From Papio anubis (Eukaryota; Chordata; Mammalia; Primates; Cercopithecidae), in assembly GCF_008728515.1 (NCBI RefSeq), contig NC_044981.1, positions 100,266,043 through 100,330,042 on the forward strand: DNA of 64,000 bases, in the 5' to 3' direction. Shown piece after piece: positions 1 to 11,990 of this stretch. A program made the translations under genes and the position numbers. Position 1 is the stretch's first letter, and each line of letters opens with the position of its first letter. The notes beneath the pieces were generated by a model. The model searched no databases and was not told where the DNA came from. It saw nothing but the letters and a program-made list of their open reading frames with translations.

Positions 1-1400
1 GCCATTGAACTTGTGGGGTACATGGCTCAGTGAGATACTAGTCAGGGCAGCCAAGCAAGTGCTTGAGCCATACCTCCCAAAACCTCAGGCAGCACAGCTC
101 ACAGCACTGGGAGACTCCTTCTTCTACTTGAGGAAAAAGAGGGAAGAGTAAAGAGGACTTTGTTTTGCAACTTGAATACCAGCTCAGCCACAGTAGGATA
201 GGGACACTGGTAGGATAGGGACACCAGGTAGAATCCTGAGGCCCCCATCCAGGCCTTAGAGCCCAGGTGACATTTCTAAACCTATCCTGGGGCAGGAGGG
301 AACCTGCTGGCTTTAATTTAGTACTGGCAGGATTCATCACCTGCTGACTACAGAGCCCTTAAGCCCTGAATAATATAGCCAGGCAGTACTTGCTGTGGGC
401 ATTGGGTGAGACTCAGAGACATGCTAGCTTCAAGTGTGACCCAGCAAATGCCTAGCTGGGGTGGTTAAAGGAAGAAGCTCTGTCTGCTTAAGAAAAGAAG
501 AGGGAAGAGTAAAGGAGACTTTGTCTTGCAACCTAGGTACTAGCTCAGCCACAGTGGGGTAGACCACCAAGTAGGCTCTTGGGCTCCCTGCTTCCAGGCC
601 TTGGTTCTTGAACAGCATTTCCGGACCTGTCTTGGGCCAGAGGGGAGTTCACAGTCCCTGGTCTGACAGCATTCACCACAAGCTGACTGAAGAGCCTTTG
701 AGTGAACATTGACAATAATCAGGCAAATGGCCCTTGGGAGTGGTGGTCATAGGGAGGGACTTCTCTGCTTGTGGAAAGGGGAGGGAAGAGTGGGAAGGAC
801 TTTGTATTATGCATTAGATGCCAGCTAAGTCAGAGTAGTGGAGCATATGGTAGATTCCTAAAGTTTCTAACTCCAAGCCCTGGCTCCTCAATGGCATCTC
901 TAGATCCTCCCAGGGCAGGGGGACCTCACTACCCTGAACGGAAGGAAACAAGCCTAGCTGGTTTTGCCACCCACTAATTGTATGGCCCTAGGGTCTTCAG
1001 TGAACTCGGGTGGCAGATGAGAGTGGTTACTGTGGGCCTTGGGCAAGACTCTGTGCTGGCTTCAGGTCTGACCCAGCATAGTCCCAGTGGTGGCAGCCAC
1101 AGGGGTGTTTGTCACCTCTCCTTGAGCTCTGGGCAGCTCAGGACAGAGAAAGAGACTCTGGGAGAAAGTAAGGGAAGAGCACAAAAGTCTATACCTGGTA
1201 ATCCAGGGAATTCTACTGGATCGTATCAAAAACCAGCAAGGCAGTAGCTCTACAAGTGTGCAAGAGCCACAGTATTACTGAGATTGGGGTGCCCCATAAT
1301 GCAGATATGACTGCAGTGAGCAAAAACTTAGATCACAAAACTCAAGTAACTTCAAATACCTGGAAAGCCTTCCCAAGGACAGGTACAAACAAGCCCAGAT
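1..1400 (+). repeat. L1 5'UTR-like tandem monomers
   Basis: Three diverged copies of one unit begin near 147, 502 and 784. Each reads GGGAAGAGT(A/G)..., then a CAGCTCAGCCACAGT-like stretch, a CAGGCC(T)TGG-like stretch and a CTGACT(A/G) stretch. The spacing (about 355 and 282 bases) shows unequal units. A 17-base micro-duplication (TGGTAGGATAGGGACAC) sits in the first unit. The unit resembles L1 5'UTR sequence, which normally acts as an internal promoter. Confidence 0.7.
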
Positions 1401-1639
1401 TGTGAAGACTAAAATGACTACCTAACTTGAACGAAATAAAGCAACAGTGACCAATCACAGAGTGACAGAAATATGTGACCTTTCAGACAGATAAGGCAAA
1501 ATAGTTGTTTTGAGGAAACTCAGTGAAGTGCCGATAGAAATTCCGAAGATAACACAGAGAAGCAATTCAGAATTCTATCAGATAAATTTAACAAAGAAAT
1601 TGAAACGACTAAAAAGCAGCTGAATTTCTGGAGTTGAAA

Positions 1640-2271
1640 ATGTAATTGATATACTGAAGAATGCAACGGAGTCTTTTAAAAACAGACAAAAGAAAAAAGA
1701 ATAAAAAAGAATGAAGCACACCTACAAGACCTAGAAAATAGCCTCAAAAGGGCAAATCTGAGAGTTATTGGCCTTAAAGAGGAGGTGGAGAGATAGGGGT
1801 AGAAAGTTTACTCAGAGAAATAACAGGGAACTTCTCAAACCTAGAGAATGAGATCAGTATACAAATACTAGAAGATTATAGAACATCAAGCAGATTTAAC
1901 CCAAAGAAGACTACCTCGAGGCATTTAATCAACAAATTCCCCAAGGTCAAGGATAAAGAAAGGATCTTAAAAGCAGCAAGAGAAAAGAAACAAAGAACAT
2001 ACAATGGAGCTCCAATACATCTGGCAGCAAACTTTTCAGTGGAAACTTTACAGGCCAGGAGACAGTGTCATGCCGTATTTAAAGTGCTGAAGGAAAAACT
2101 TTTATCCTAGAATAGCATATCTGGTGAAAATATCCTTCAGACATAAAGGAGAAATAAAGACTTTCCCAGACAAACAAAAGCTGAGGGGTTTCAACACCAG
2201 ACCTATTTTTCTACAAATCTCTACAAGAAATGCTATAGGGAGTTCTTCAGTCTGAAAGGAAAGGATATTTA
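1640..2271 (+). pseudogene. L1 ORF1 remnant
   Basis: The DNA encodes, with frameshifts, the known ORF1p core, including fragments such as RVIGLKEEVE, RFNPKKTTSRHL and GEIKTFPDKQKL. ORF1p is the L1 RNA-binding trimer protein. No open frame survives; indels and stops are spread throughout, and the coiled-coil part is poorly recognisable. Confidence 0.75.
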
Positions 2272-2639
2272 ATGAGTAATAAGAAATCGTCTGAAGGTAC
2301 AGAATATTATAACACTGTAATTGTCGTGTGTAAACAACTCATATCTTAAGTAGAAAAGAGTAAAAAATGTACTGACCAAAAATAATAAATATGACAACTT
2401 CTCAAGACATAGATAGTACAACAAGATATAAATAGAAACAACAAAAAGTTTAAAAGTGGGGAGACAAAGTTAAAGTGCAGAGTCTTTATTAGTTTTCTTT
2501 TTGCTTGTTAGTTTATGCGATTAGAATTGTCATCAGTTTAAAATAATGGTTTATATTATTTGCAAGTCTCATGGTAACCTCAAATCTAAAATCATATAAT
2601 GAATGTATAAAAAATATAAAGCAAGAAATTAGTGTATAT

Positions 2640-3510
2640 ACATATATATGCTATATACACACACATATATGTACACACAATGGAATATTATTCAACCATA
2701 AAAAAGATGAAAATCCTGCCTTTTGCAACAACATGGATAAAACTGGAGGACATTATGCTAAGTGAAATAAACTAGACACAGCAAGACATATACTATATGA
2801 TCTCACTTCCATGTGGAATCTTATAAAAGATGAATTCATAGAAGCACAGAACAGAACAGTAATTGCCAGGGGCTGGGGGGCAGGGAAATGAAGTGATGTT
2901 GGTCAAAGGGTACAAACTTTCAGTTATAAAATGAATAAGTTCTGGGGGTCTAACGTATGGCATGGTGACTATAGTTACTAATAATGTATTGTATACTTGA
3001 ATTTGCTAAGAGAGTAGATCTTAAGTGTCCTCATTGCTGCCTACCCGCCCCGAAAACATGGTAAGTGTGATGATAGATGTGTTCACTTGACTGTGGCAAT
3101 CATTTCACAATGTATATGTATATCAAATAATCATGTTGTACACCTTGAATATATACAATTTTTTTTTTTGAGATGGAGTTTCGGTCTTATCGCCCACGCT
3201 GGAGTGCAATGGCGTGATCTCAGCTCACTGTAACTTCCGCCCCCCAGGTTCAAGTGATTCTCCTACCTCAGCCTCCCAAGTAGCTGGGATTAGAGGCATG
3301 CACCACCACACCCAGCTAATTTTTGTATGTTTAGTAGAGACGAGGTTTCACCAAGTTGGCAAGGCTGGTCTCAACTCCGGACCTCAAGTGATCTGCCCAC
3401 CTCAGCCTCCCAAAGTGCTGGGATTACAGCTGTGAGCCACCATGCTCAGCCGAATATATACAATTTTTATTTGTCGAATATACCTCAATAAAACTGTAAA
3501 AAAATAAGAC
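2640..3510 (+). mobile_element. L1M-type 3' end nested in the larger L1
   Basis: The outer L1 stops after AAGCAAGAAATT (about 2632) and resumes at AACCAGAGAAAATCACC (about 3830, after an Alu). Between them lies an L1 ORF2 end plus 3'UTR (TGGAATATTATTCAACCAT ... CCTCAATAAAACTG) with an A-rich tail near 3500. It is itself split by the Alu at 3161. Confidence 0.7.
3161..3451 (-). mobile_element. Alu (minus)
   Basis: Reversed full-length Alu, poly-T first. Target-site duplication GAATATATACAATTTTT on both sides (about 3146 and 3452). Confidence 0.95.
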
Positions 3511-3527
3511 ATTAAAACATACAACCA

Positions 3528-3822
3528 GGCCGGGCGCAGTGGCTCACGCCTGTAATCCCAGCACCTTGAGGTCAGGGGTTGGAGACCAGCCTGGCCAACA
3601 TGGTGAAACTCAGTCTCTACTAAAAATACACACAAAAAAGTAGCCAGGCAATGTGGTGCATGCCTGTGGTCCCAGCTACGTGGGAGACTGAGGCAGGAGA
3701 ATTGCTTGAACTCAGGAGGTGGAGGTTGCAGTGAGCTGAGATTGTACCACTGCACTCCAGTCTGGGTGACACAGCGAGACTCTGTCTCAACAACAACAAA
3801 AGCAAACAAAACAACAAGAAAA
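3528..3822 (+). mobile_element. Alu (plus) with an internal deletion
   Basis: Starts GGCCGGGCGCAGTGGCTCAC. The usual stretch between CAGCAC and TTGAGGTCAGG (about 25 bases) is deleted. Flanked by AAAACATACAACCA and AAAACATATAACCA. Confidence 0.93.
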
Positions 3823-4842
3823 AAACATATAACCAGAGAAAATCACCTTCACTAAAAGGAAAACAGGAAGGAAGGAAAGAAGGAAGAGGAGACCACAAAA
3901 CAGCCAGAAAACAAATCACAAAATGGCAGGAGTAAGTCCTTACTTATCAACAATAACATTGAATGTAAATGAGCTAAACTCTCCAATCAAAAGACACAGA
4001 GTGGCCAAATGGATGAAAAAACAAGACTCAATTATCTACTGCCTACAAGAAACACAGTTCCACCTATAAAGACACATATAGACTAAAAATTAAGGGATAG
4101 AAAAAGATATTCCATGCAAATGGAAACCTAAAAAGAGCAGGAGTAGCTACACTTACATCAGACAAAATAGATTTCAAGACAAAAACTATAAAAACAGACA
4201 AAGAGGGTCATTACATGATGATAAAGGGGTCAATTAAGCAATAATTTTAAATATATATGCACCCAAAACTGGAGCACTCAGATATATAAAGTAAATATTA
4301 GAGAGAAAGAACGAGCTAGACCCCAATACAATAATAGCTGGAGATTTCGACACCCCACTTTCAGCATTGGACAGATCATCCAGACAGAAAGTCAACACAG
4401 AATTATTGGATTTAATCTTCACTATAGACCAAATGGACCTAGTAGATATTTACAGAACATCTCATCCAATGGCTGTAGAATACACATTCTTCTCCTGAAC
4501 ACACAGATCATTCTCAAGCTTAGACCACATGTTAGATCCAAAAACGGGTCTTAAAACATTGAAAAAAAAAATTGAAATAATATCAAGCATCTTCTCTGAC
4601 CGCAATGGAATAAAACTAGAAATTAAAAACAAGAGGAATTTTGGAAATGATACAAACACATGGAATTTAAATAATACGCTCCTGAATGAGCAGTGGGCCA
4701 ATGAAGAGATTAAAAAGAAAATGGAAAACTTTCTCGAAACAAATGATAATGGAAACATAACATACAAAAACCTATGGGATACAGCAAAAGCAGTATGAAG
4801 AGAGAAGTTTATGGCTATAAGTGCCTACGTTAAAAAAGAAGA

Positions 4843-5473
4843 GGCCAGGTGTGGTGGCTCACGCCTGTAGTCCCAGCACTTTGGGAGACCGAGGTGGGTG
4901 GATCACTTGAGGTCAGGAGTTTGAGACCAGCCTGGCCTACATGGTGAAACCCCATCTCAATTAAAAATACAAAAAATAGGCTGGGCGCGGTGGCTCAAGC
5001 CTGTAATCCCAGCACTTTGGGAGGCCGAGACGGGCGGATCATGAGGTCAGGAGATCAAGACCATCCTGGCTAACATGGTGAAACCCCGTCTCTACTAAAA
5101 AAATACAAAAAAACTAGCCGGGCGAGGTGGCGAGCGCCTGTAGTCCCAGCTACTCGGGAGGCTGAGGCAGGAGAATGGCATAAACCCGGGAGGCAGAGCT
5201 TGCAGTGAGCAGAGATCCGGCCACCGCACTCCAGCCTGGGTGACAGAGCGAGACTCCGTCTCAAAAAAAAAAACAAAAACAAAAACAAAAAATAGCTGGG
5301 CATGGTGGCAGGTGCCTGTAATCCCTGCTACTCAGGAGGCTGAGGCAGGAGAATTGCTTGAACCCAGGAGGCGGAGGTTGCAGTGAGCCAATATTGCACA
5401 ATTGCACTCCAGCCTGGGCGATAAGAGTGAAACTCTGTCTCAAAAAAAAAAAAAAATCAATCAAAAAAAAAAA
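4843..5473 (+). mobile_element. Older Alu (plus) split by a younger Alu
   Basis: The left arm runs 4843-4978, the right part resumes near 5291 (TAGCTGGGCATGGTGGC) and ends in poly-A near 5445-5473. The younger copy sits at the middle A-rich region. Confidence 0.93.
4979..5290 (+). mobile_element. AluY of Old World monkey type, nested inside an Alu
   Basis: Carries GGCTCAAGCCTG, CGGGCGAGGTGGCG and GAGATCCGGCC, which I know as AluYR-lineage changes. Still CpG-rich, so young. The A-rich AAAAAATAG at both edges is consistent with a target-site duplication. Confidence 0.9.
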
Positions 5474-6829
5474 AGAAGAGGAAGAAAAATTTCAAATAAC
5501 CTAATGATGTATCTTAAAGGCCTAGAAAAGCAAGAGCAGAGCAAACCCAAAGTTAGTAGAAGGAAACAAATAATAAAGATCAGAGCAGAAACAAATCAAA
5601 AAACACAGAAAAGAGTAATGAAATAAAAAGTTCATTTTTTGAAAAGATAAACAAAATTAGCGAGATTATGTAAGAAAAAGAGAGTAAAAACCCAAATAAA
5701 TAAAACCAGAGATGAAAAAGACGTTATAACCAATACTGCAGAAATTCAAATGATCATTAGAGGCTACGATGAGCAACAATATGCCAATAAATTGGAAAAC
5801 CTAGAGGAAATGGATACATTCCTAGACATATACCACCTACTAAGATTGAACTATGAAGAAATCCTAAACCTGAACAAACCTGTGACAAATAGTGAGATCA
5901 AAGCTGTAATAAAAGTCTCCCAGCAAAGAAAAGCCTGGGACCTGATGGCTTCCCTGCTGAATTTTACCAAACATTTAAAGAAGAACTAAGACCAATCCTT
6001 CTCAAACTATTTTGAAAAAATAGAGGAAAGAATACTTTCAAACTCATTCTATGAGACCAATATCACCCTGATAGCAAACCAAAGATGCATCAATAAAAGA
6101 AAACTACAGGCCAATATCCCTGATGAACATTAATTCAAAAATCCTCAACAAAATACTAGCAAACCAAATTCAATAAGATCATTCATCATAATGAAGTGGG
6201 ATTTATTCCAGGGATGCAAGGATGGTTCGACATATGCAAATCAATCAATGTGATACATTATATAAACAGACTGAAGGACAAAAACCATGTGGTCATTTCA
6301 ATTGATGCTGAAAAAGCATTTGATAAAATTAAACACCTTTAATATAAAAACCCTAAAAAAACTGGGGCCAGAAGGAACATACCTCAACATAATAAAAGCC
6401 ATATATGACAGGCCTGCAGATAATATCATACTGAATGGGGAAAAACTGAGAGACTTTCCTCTAAGATCTGGAGCATGACAAGGATGCCCACTTTCACCAC
6501 TGTTATTTAACATAGTACTGGAAGTCCTAGCTAGAGAAATCAGGAAAGAGACAGAAATAAAGGGCATCAAAACTGGAAAGGAAGAAGTCCACTTATCCTT
6601 GATTGCAAATGATATAATCTTATATTTGGAAAAACCTGAAGACTCCACCAAAAAAAAAAAAAAAAAAAAAAGAACCAATATACAAATTTAGTAAAATTGC
6701 AGGATACAAAAATCAACATACAAAAATCAGTAGCATTTCTATGTGCTAACAGCAAACAAATGGTAAAAAAAAATTAAGAAAGTAATCCCATTTACAGTAG
6801 CTACAAATGAAATTAAATATCTACAAATT

Positions 6830-7136
6830 GGCCAGGCACGGTGGCTCAAGCCTGTAATCCCAGCACTTTGGGAGGCCGAGATGAGCGGATCACAAGGTCA
6901 GGAGATCGAGACTATCCTGGCTAACATGCTGAAACCCCGTCTCTACTAAAAAATACAAAAAACTAGCCGGGTGAGGTAGCGGACGCCTGTAGTCCCAGCT
7001 ACCCGGGAGGCTGAGGCAGGAGAATGGCGTAAACCCAGGAAGTGGAGCTTGCAGTGAGCCGAGAGCGCGCCACTGCACTCCAGCCTGGGTGACAGAGCGA
7101 GACTCCGTCTCTAAATAAATAAATAAATAAACAAAT
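6830..7136 (+). mobile_element. AluY of Old World monkey type (plus)
   Basis: Has GGCTCAAGCC and a GGGTGAGGTAGCGG stretch. Tail (AAAT)n. Target-site duplication AAATATCTACAAATT (6815-6829 and after the tail). Confidence 0.93.
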
Positions 7137-7345
7137 AAATATCTACAAATTAACCAAATATGTGAAAGATCTCTACAATGATAACTATAAAACATTGATT
7201 TAAAAAAATTACAGAGGACATAAAAAATGGAAAAAATATTCCATGTTCATGGATTGGAAGACTCAATATTGTTAAAATGTCCATACTACCCAAAGCAATT
7301 TACAGATTCAATGTAATCCCTATCAAAATACCAATGACATTCTAC

Positions 7346-7380
7346 ACACACACACACACACACACATACACACACACACC
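7346..7380. repeat. CA microsatellite
   Basis: Interrupted (CA)n of about 17 units inside the L1 ORF2 remnant. Confidence 0.9.
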
Positions 7381-7480
7381 CTAAAATTTATATAGAACCA
7401 CAAAAGACCCAGAATAGCCAAAGCTAATCTTAAGGAAAAAGAACAAAACTGGAGGAATAACATTAGCTAATTTTCTTTTC

Positions 7481-7790
7481 TTTCTTTTCTTTTTTTTTTT
7501 TTTTTTTGTTTCAGACGGAATCTTGCTCTGTTGCCAGTCTGGAGTGCAGTGGCGCGATCTTGGCTCACTGCAACCTCTGCCTCCCGGGTTCAAGCAATTC
7601 TCCCGCCTCAGCCTCCCAAGTAGCTGGGACTACAGGTGTGTGCTACCACGGCCAGCTAATTTTTGTATTTTTAGTAGAGATGGGGTTTCACCATGTGGGC
7701 CAGGATGGTCTCTATCTCCTGACCTCGTGATCCATTCCCCTAGGCCTCCCAAAGTGCTGGGATTACAGGTGTGAGACACCGCGCCTGGCC
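7481..7790 (-). mobile_element. Alu (minus)
   Basis: Reversed full-length Alu with CT/poly-T start, ending GCGCCTGGCC. Short flanking match CTAATTT on both sides. Confidence 0.94.
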
Positions 7791-9143
7791 CCTAATTTCA
7801 AATTATACTACAGAGCCATAGTAACCAAAACAGCCTGGTAATGGCATGAAAACAGATACATAGACCCATGGAACAGCAGAGATAACCCAGAAATAAATCC
7901 ATACATCTACAGTGAACTCATTTTCTACAAAAGTGCCAAAAACATACATTGGGGCAAGGATGATCTCTTAAATAAATGGTGTTGGTAAAACTGAATATCC
8001 ATATGCAGAAGAATGAAGTTAGACCCCTATCTCTTGCCACATACAAAATCAAATCAAAATGGATTAAATATTTAATTATAAGACTTCAAACTATGAAACT
8101 ATTAAAATAAAACATTGAGGAAACCTCCAGGACACTAGATGTGGAACGTTTCTTGAGGAATATCCCACAAGCACAAGCTATCCAAGCAAAAAAGGACAGA
8201 CAGGATCATATCAAGTTAAAAGCTTCTGCACAGCAAAGAAAACAATCAACAAAGTGAAGAGACAACCCACAGAATGGGAGAAAATATTTGCAAACTATCT
8301 ATCTGACAAGGGATTTATAACCAGAATGCATAAGGAGCTCCAACAACTCTATAGGAAAAAAATCTAATAATCTGATTTAAAAATGGGCAAACGATCTGAG
8401 TAGACACTTCTCAAAAACAAGACATACACATGGAAAACAGGTATATGAAAAGGTGCTCAGTATCACTGATCAGAGAAATGCAAATCAAAACTACAATGAG
8501 CTATCATCTCACCCTTGTTAAAATGACTTATATCCAAAAAACAGGCAGCAATAAATGCTGACGAGGATGAGGAGAAAAGGAAACCCTTGTACACTGTTGG
8601 TGGGAATATAAATTAGCATAACCACCATGGACAACAGTTTGGAGGTTCCTCAAAAAACTAAAAATAGAACTACCACATCATCCAGCAATTCCACTGCTAG
8701 GTATATATTCAAAAGAAAATAAATCAGTATATAGAAGAGACATCTGAACTCCCATGTTTATTGCAGCGCTATTCACAATAGTCAAGATTTGGAAGCACCC
8801 CAAGTATCCATCAACAGATGAATGGGTAAAGAATATGTGGTACATGTACACAATGGAGTACTATTCAGCCATAAAAAAGAATGAGGTGTTGTCATTTGCA
8901 ACAATATGAAAAGAACTGCAGGTCATTATGTAACGTGAAATAAGCCAGGCAAAGAAAGACAAGCATCACATATTCTTACTCATTTGTGGGAGCTAAAAAT
9001 TAAAAGAACTGAACTCATGGAAAGAGAGAGCAGAATGATGGTTACCAGAGGCTGGGAAGGTTAGTGGGGTGGGAGAAGTGGGGACAGTTAATGGGTACAA
9101 AAACATACATAGAATGAATGAGATCTAGTATTTGAAAACACAA

Positions 9144-9423
9144 GCCGGGCGCGGTGGCTCAAGCCTGTAATCCCAGCACTTTGGGAGGCTGAGACGGGCG
9201 GATCACAAGGTCAGGAGATCGAGACTATCCTGGCTAACACGGTGAAACCCCGTCTCTACTAAAAAATACAAAAAACTAGCCGGGCGAGGTGGCAGGCGCC
9301 TGTGGTCCCAGCTACTCCGGAGGCTGAGGCAGGAGAATGGCGTAAACCCGGGAGGCGGAGCTTGCAGTGAGCTGAGATCCGGCCACTGCACTCCAGCCTG
9401 GGCGACAGAGCCAGACTCAGTCT

Positions 9424-9459
<36 letters not shown>
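9144..9459 (+). mobile_element. AluY of Old World monkey type (plus)
   Basis: GGCTCAAGCC, CGGGCGAGGTGGC and GATCCGGCC present. Pure A tail of about 35. Target-site duplication GAAAACACA. The CpG-rich body and long clean tail make this one of the youngest insertions in the window. Confidence 0.95.
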
Positions 9460-9461
<2 letters not shown>

Positions 9462-9690
9462 AAACACAATGGGGTGACTGCAGTCAACAGTAATTTATTG
9501 TACATTTAAATATAACTAAGAGTATAATTGGATCATCTCTAACACAAAGAAAGGATGTGATTGAGGTTATGGATACATCATTTACCCTGACATGATTACT
9601 ATGCATTGTGTTTATATCAAACTGTTTCCTGTACCCCATAAATACATATATTTACTATGTACCCATAAAAATTAAAAATTAAAAAATAAT

Positions 9691-9877
9691 AGAAATGACC
9701 ATGCATGCTTGTTCATTTATAAATAGATGAATGAGTTATCAATGAAAATACATCATCAGGTCTTTTGCACACTGATTATCATAAAACCATAAATATGAAA
9801 CAATCCATCATTGAATTTCATGCTAAGAGAACATCTATCTCTTACCTCTCATTGTCTGTTGAATGTCTGTTTCTTTT
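9691..9877. other. Short unique spacer
   Basis: AT-rich sequence between two L1 elements; nothing recognised. Confidence 0.5.
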
Positions 9878-10996
9878 TAATTGTTTTTTTAATTTTAACT
9901 TTTATTTTTGATGCGGGGGGTACATGTGCAGGTTTGTTACATGGGTATATTGCATGATTCTGAGGTTTGGGGTATGAATGATCCCATCACCCAGGTAGTG
10001 GGCAAAGTACCCAAATAGGTAGTTTTTCAACCCTTGCACCCCTCCCTCTTTCCCTGCTTTAGTAGTCTCCAGTGTCTATTCCAATCTGTATGTCCATGAG
10101 TACTCAATGGTGAGCTCCTACTTATAAGTGAGAACATGTGGTATTTGGTTTTCTGTTCCTGTTAATTCACTTAAGATAACGACCTCTAGCTGCATCCATG
10201 TTGTTTCAATGGACGTGATTTTGTTCTTTTTACAGCTGCATAGTATTCCATGGTTTATATGTATCACATTTTCTGTATGAGCACCTAGGTTGAGGCCACA
10301 TCTTTCCTATTGTGAATAGCACTGCAATTAACATATGCGTGCATGTGTCTTTTTGGTAGAATGGCTTATTTTCCTTTGTGTATACACCCAGTAATGGGAT
10401 TACTGGGGTGAATGGTCATTGTTTTAAGTTCTTTGAGAAATCTCCAAACTGCTTTCCACAATGGCTGAACTAATTTACATTCCCACCACCAGTATATAAG
10501 CATTGCCTTTCCTTCAGCCTTGCCACATCTGTTATTTTAAAAAAATTTTAATAATAGCTAATCTGACTGGTGTGAGATGGTATCTCATTGTGGTTTTTAT
10601 TTGTATTTTTCTGATGACTAGTGATGTTGAACATTTTTCCTATGGTTGGCAGCTTGTATATCTTCTTTCAAGAAGTGTCTGTTCATATCTTTTGCCTATT
10701 TCTTAATGGGGTTATTTATTATTTGCTTGTTGAATTGTTTTAGTTCCTTATAGATTCTGGATATTAGAACTTTGTTGGATGCATAGCTTGGGGAATATTT
10801 TCTTCCATTCTATAAGTTGTTTGTTTACTATGTTGACAGAGGGTAGGTTTTTCTTTTTTTTCTGTGCAGAAGCTCTTTAGTTTAATTAGGTCCCACTTGT
10901 CATTTTTTAAAAGATTGTTGTTGCTATTGCTTTAGAGGACTTATTCATAAATTCTTTCCCAAAGCTGATGTCCAGAATGTTATTTCCTAGGTTTTC

Positions 10997-11301
10997 TTTT
11001 TTTTTTTTTTTTTTTTTTTGAGACGGAGTCTCACTGTGTCTCCCAGGCTAGAGTGCAGTGGCGCGATCTCGGCTCACTGCAAGCTCCGCCCCCCGGGTTC
11101 ACGCCATTCTCCCGCCTCAGCCTCCCAAGTAGCTGGGACTAAAGGCGCCCGCTACCGCGCCCGGCTAGTTTTTTGTATTTTTTAGTAGAGACGGGGTTTC
11201 ACCACGTTAGCCAGGATAGTCTCGATCTCCTGACCTTGTGATCCACCCGCCTCGGCCTCCCAAAGTGCTGGGATTACAGGCTTGAGCCACCGCGCCCGGC
11301 C
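10997..11301 (-). mobile_element. AluY of Old World monkey type (minus)
   Basis: Ends GGCTTGAGCCACCGCGCCCGGCC, the reverse of the GGCTCAAGCC variant. Target-site duplication TTCCTAGGTTTTCTT on both sides. Confidence 0.94.
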
Positions 11302-11359
11302 TTCCTAGGTTTTCTTAGCGGACTTTTATAGTTTGAGGTCTTACATTTAAATCTTTAAT

Positions 11360-11648
11360 CTGTGCAGTGGCTCATGCCTGTAATCTCAGGGCTTTGGGAG
11401 GCCAAAACGGGAGGATCACTTGAACCCTGAGTTCAAGACCAGCCTGGGCAACAAAGTAAAACCCCATCTCTACAAAAAATTACAAAAATTCGAGAGGTGT
11501 GGTGGCATGCATCTGTAGTCTCAGCTCCTCAAAAGGCTATAAGGTAGGGGGTTGGCTTGAACCTGGGAGGCAAAGGTTGCAGTGAGCTGAGATTGCGCCA
11601 CTGCACTCCAGCCTGGGTGACAGAGCAAGACCTGTCTCAAAAATAAAG
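11360..11648 (+). mobile_element. Alu (plus), 5'-truncated
   Basis: Begins TGTGCAGTGGCTCATGCC, with the first bases missing. Target-site duplication AAATCTTTAATC flanks it. Confidence 0.93.
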
Positions 11649-11990
11649 TGAAATCTTTAATCCATCTTGAGTTAATTTTTGTATATGGTGAAAGCTAGGC
11701 ATCCAATTTCGTTCTTTCACATATGGCTAACCAGCAATTCTAGCACCATTTGTTGAATAGGGAGTCCTTTCCCTATTGTTTATTTTTGTCGACTACGTCA
11801 AAGTTTTGTAGTGATGGCTGTAGGTGTGCAGCTTTACTTCTGGGTTCTCCATTCTGTTTCATTGGTCTATGTGTCTGTTTTTTGTACTTGCACCACGCTG
11901 TTTTGGTTACTGTAGCCTTATAGTATAGTTTGAGGTTGGGTAATGTGATGCCACCAGCTTTGTTCTTTTTAACTTTGGTTTTCATTAGTT

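Larger units (their letters stand above)
3923..9000 (+). pseudogene. L1 ORF2 remnant (endonuclease and reverse transcriptase), interrupted
   Basis: Starts at ATG 3923 with MAGVSPYLST, the usual ORF2 start. The endonuclease part runs to about 4500. A broken frame at 4529-4798 holds the linker. Part of the reverse transcriptase appears at 5750-6680; its catalytic FADD box is changed, reading IANDIILYL near 6600. Four Alu loci (4843/4979 nested, 6830, 7481) and a CA repeat at 7346 break it further. It is non-functional. Confidence 0.8.
1..9690 (+). mobile_element. Long decayed primate L1 (LINE-1), sense, with nested insertions
   Basis: Successive pieces match a primate L1 (L1PB/L1MA-like) as I know it: 5'UTR (about 1-1400), ORF1 remnant (to about 2271), ORF2 remnant (from 3923), 3'UTR and an A-rich end near 9665-9690. 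The element is cut by an L1 3' end (about 2640-3510) and Alus at 3161, 3528, 4843/4979, 6830, 7481 and 9144. It extends to the left window edge, so the 5' end may be missing. All frames are broken, so it is not active. Confidence 0.85.
9878..11990 (-). mobile_element. L1 3' part (minus) with two Alu insertions
   Basis: Reads as a reversed L1: 3'UTR first (GGTACATGTGCAGGTTTGTT), then the ORF2 C-terminal region backwards to about 11990. 5'-truncated. Split by Alus at 10997 and 11360. Confidence 0.88.

Noticed and set aside
3402..3919. Minus-strand frames of 99-135 codons
   Set aside because: Antisense translations of an Alu, with the typical SPRLECSGTISAHCNL and VETEFHHVGQAGL peptides. The same applies to similar frames near 5.1, 6.9, 9.2, 14.5, 20.7, 22.7, 26.3, 29.3 and 41.7 kb.
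4462..4798. Frames on both strands in the L1
   Set aside because: Part of the L1 ORF2 remnant and its antisense shadow.
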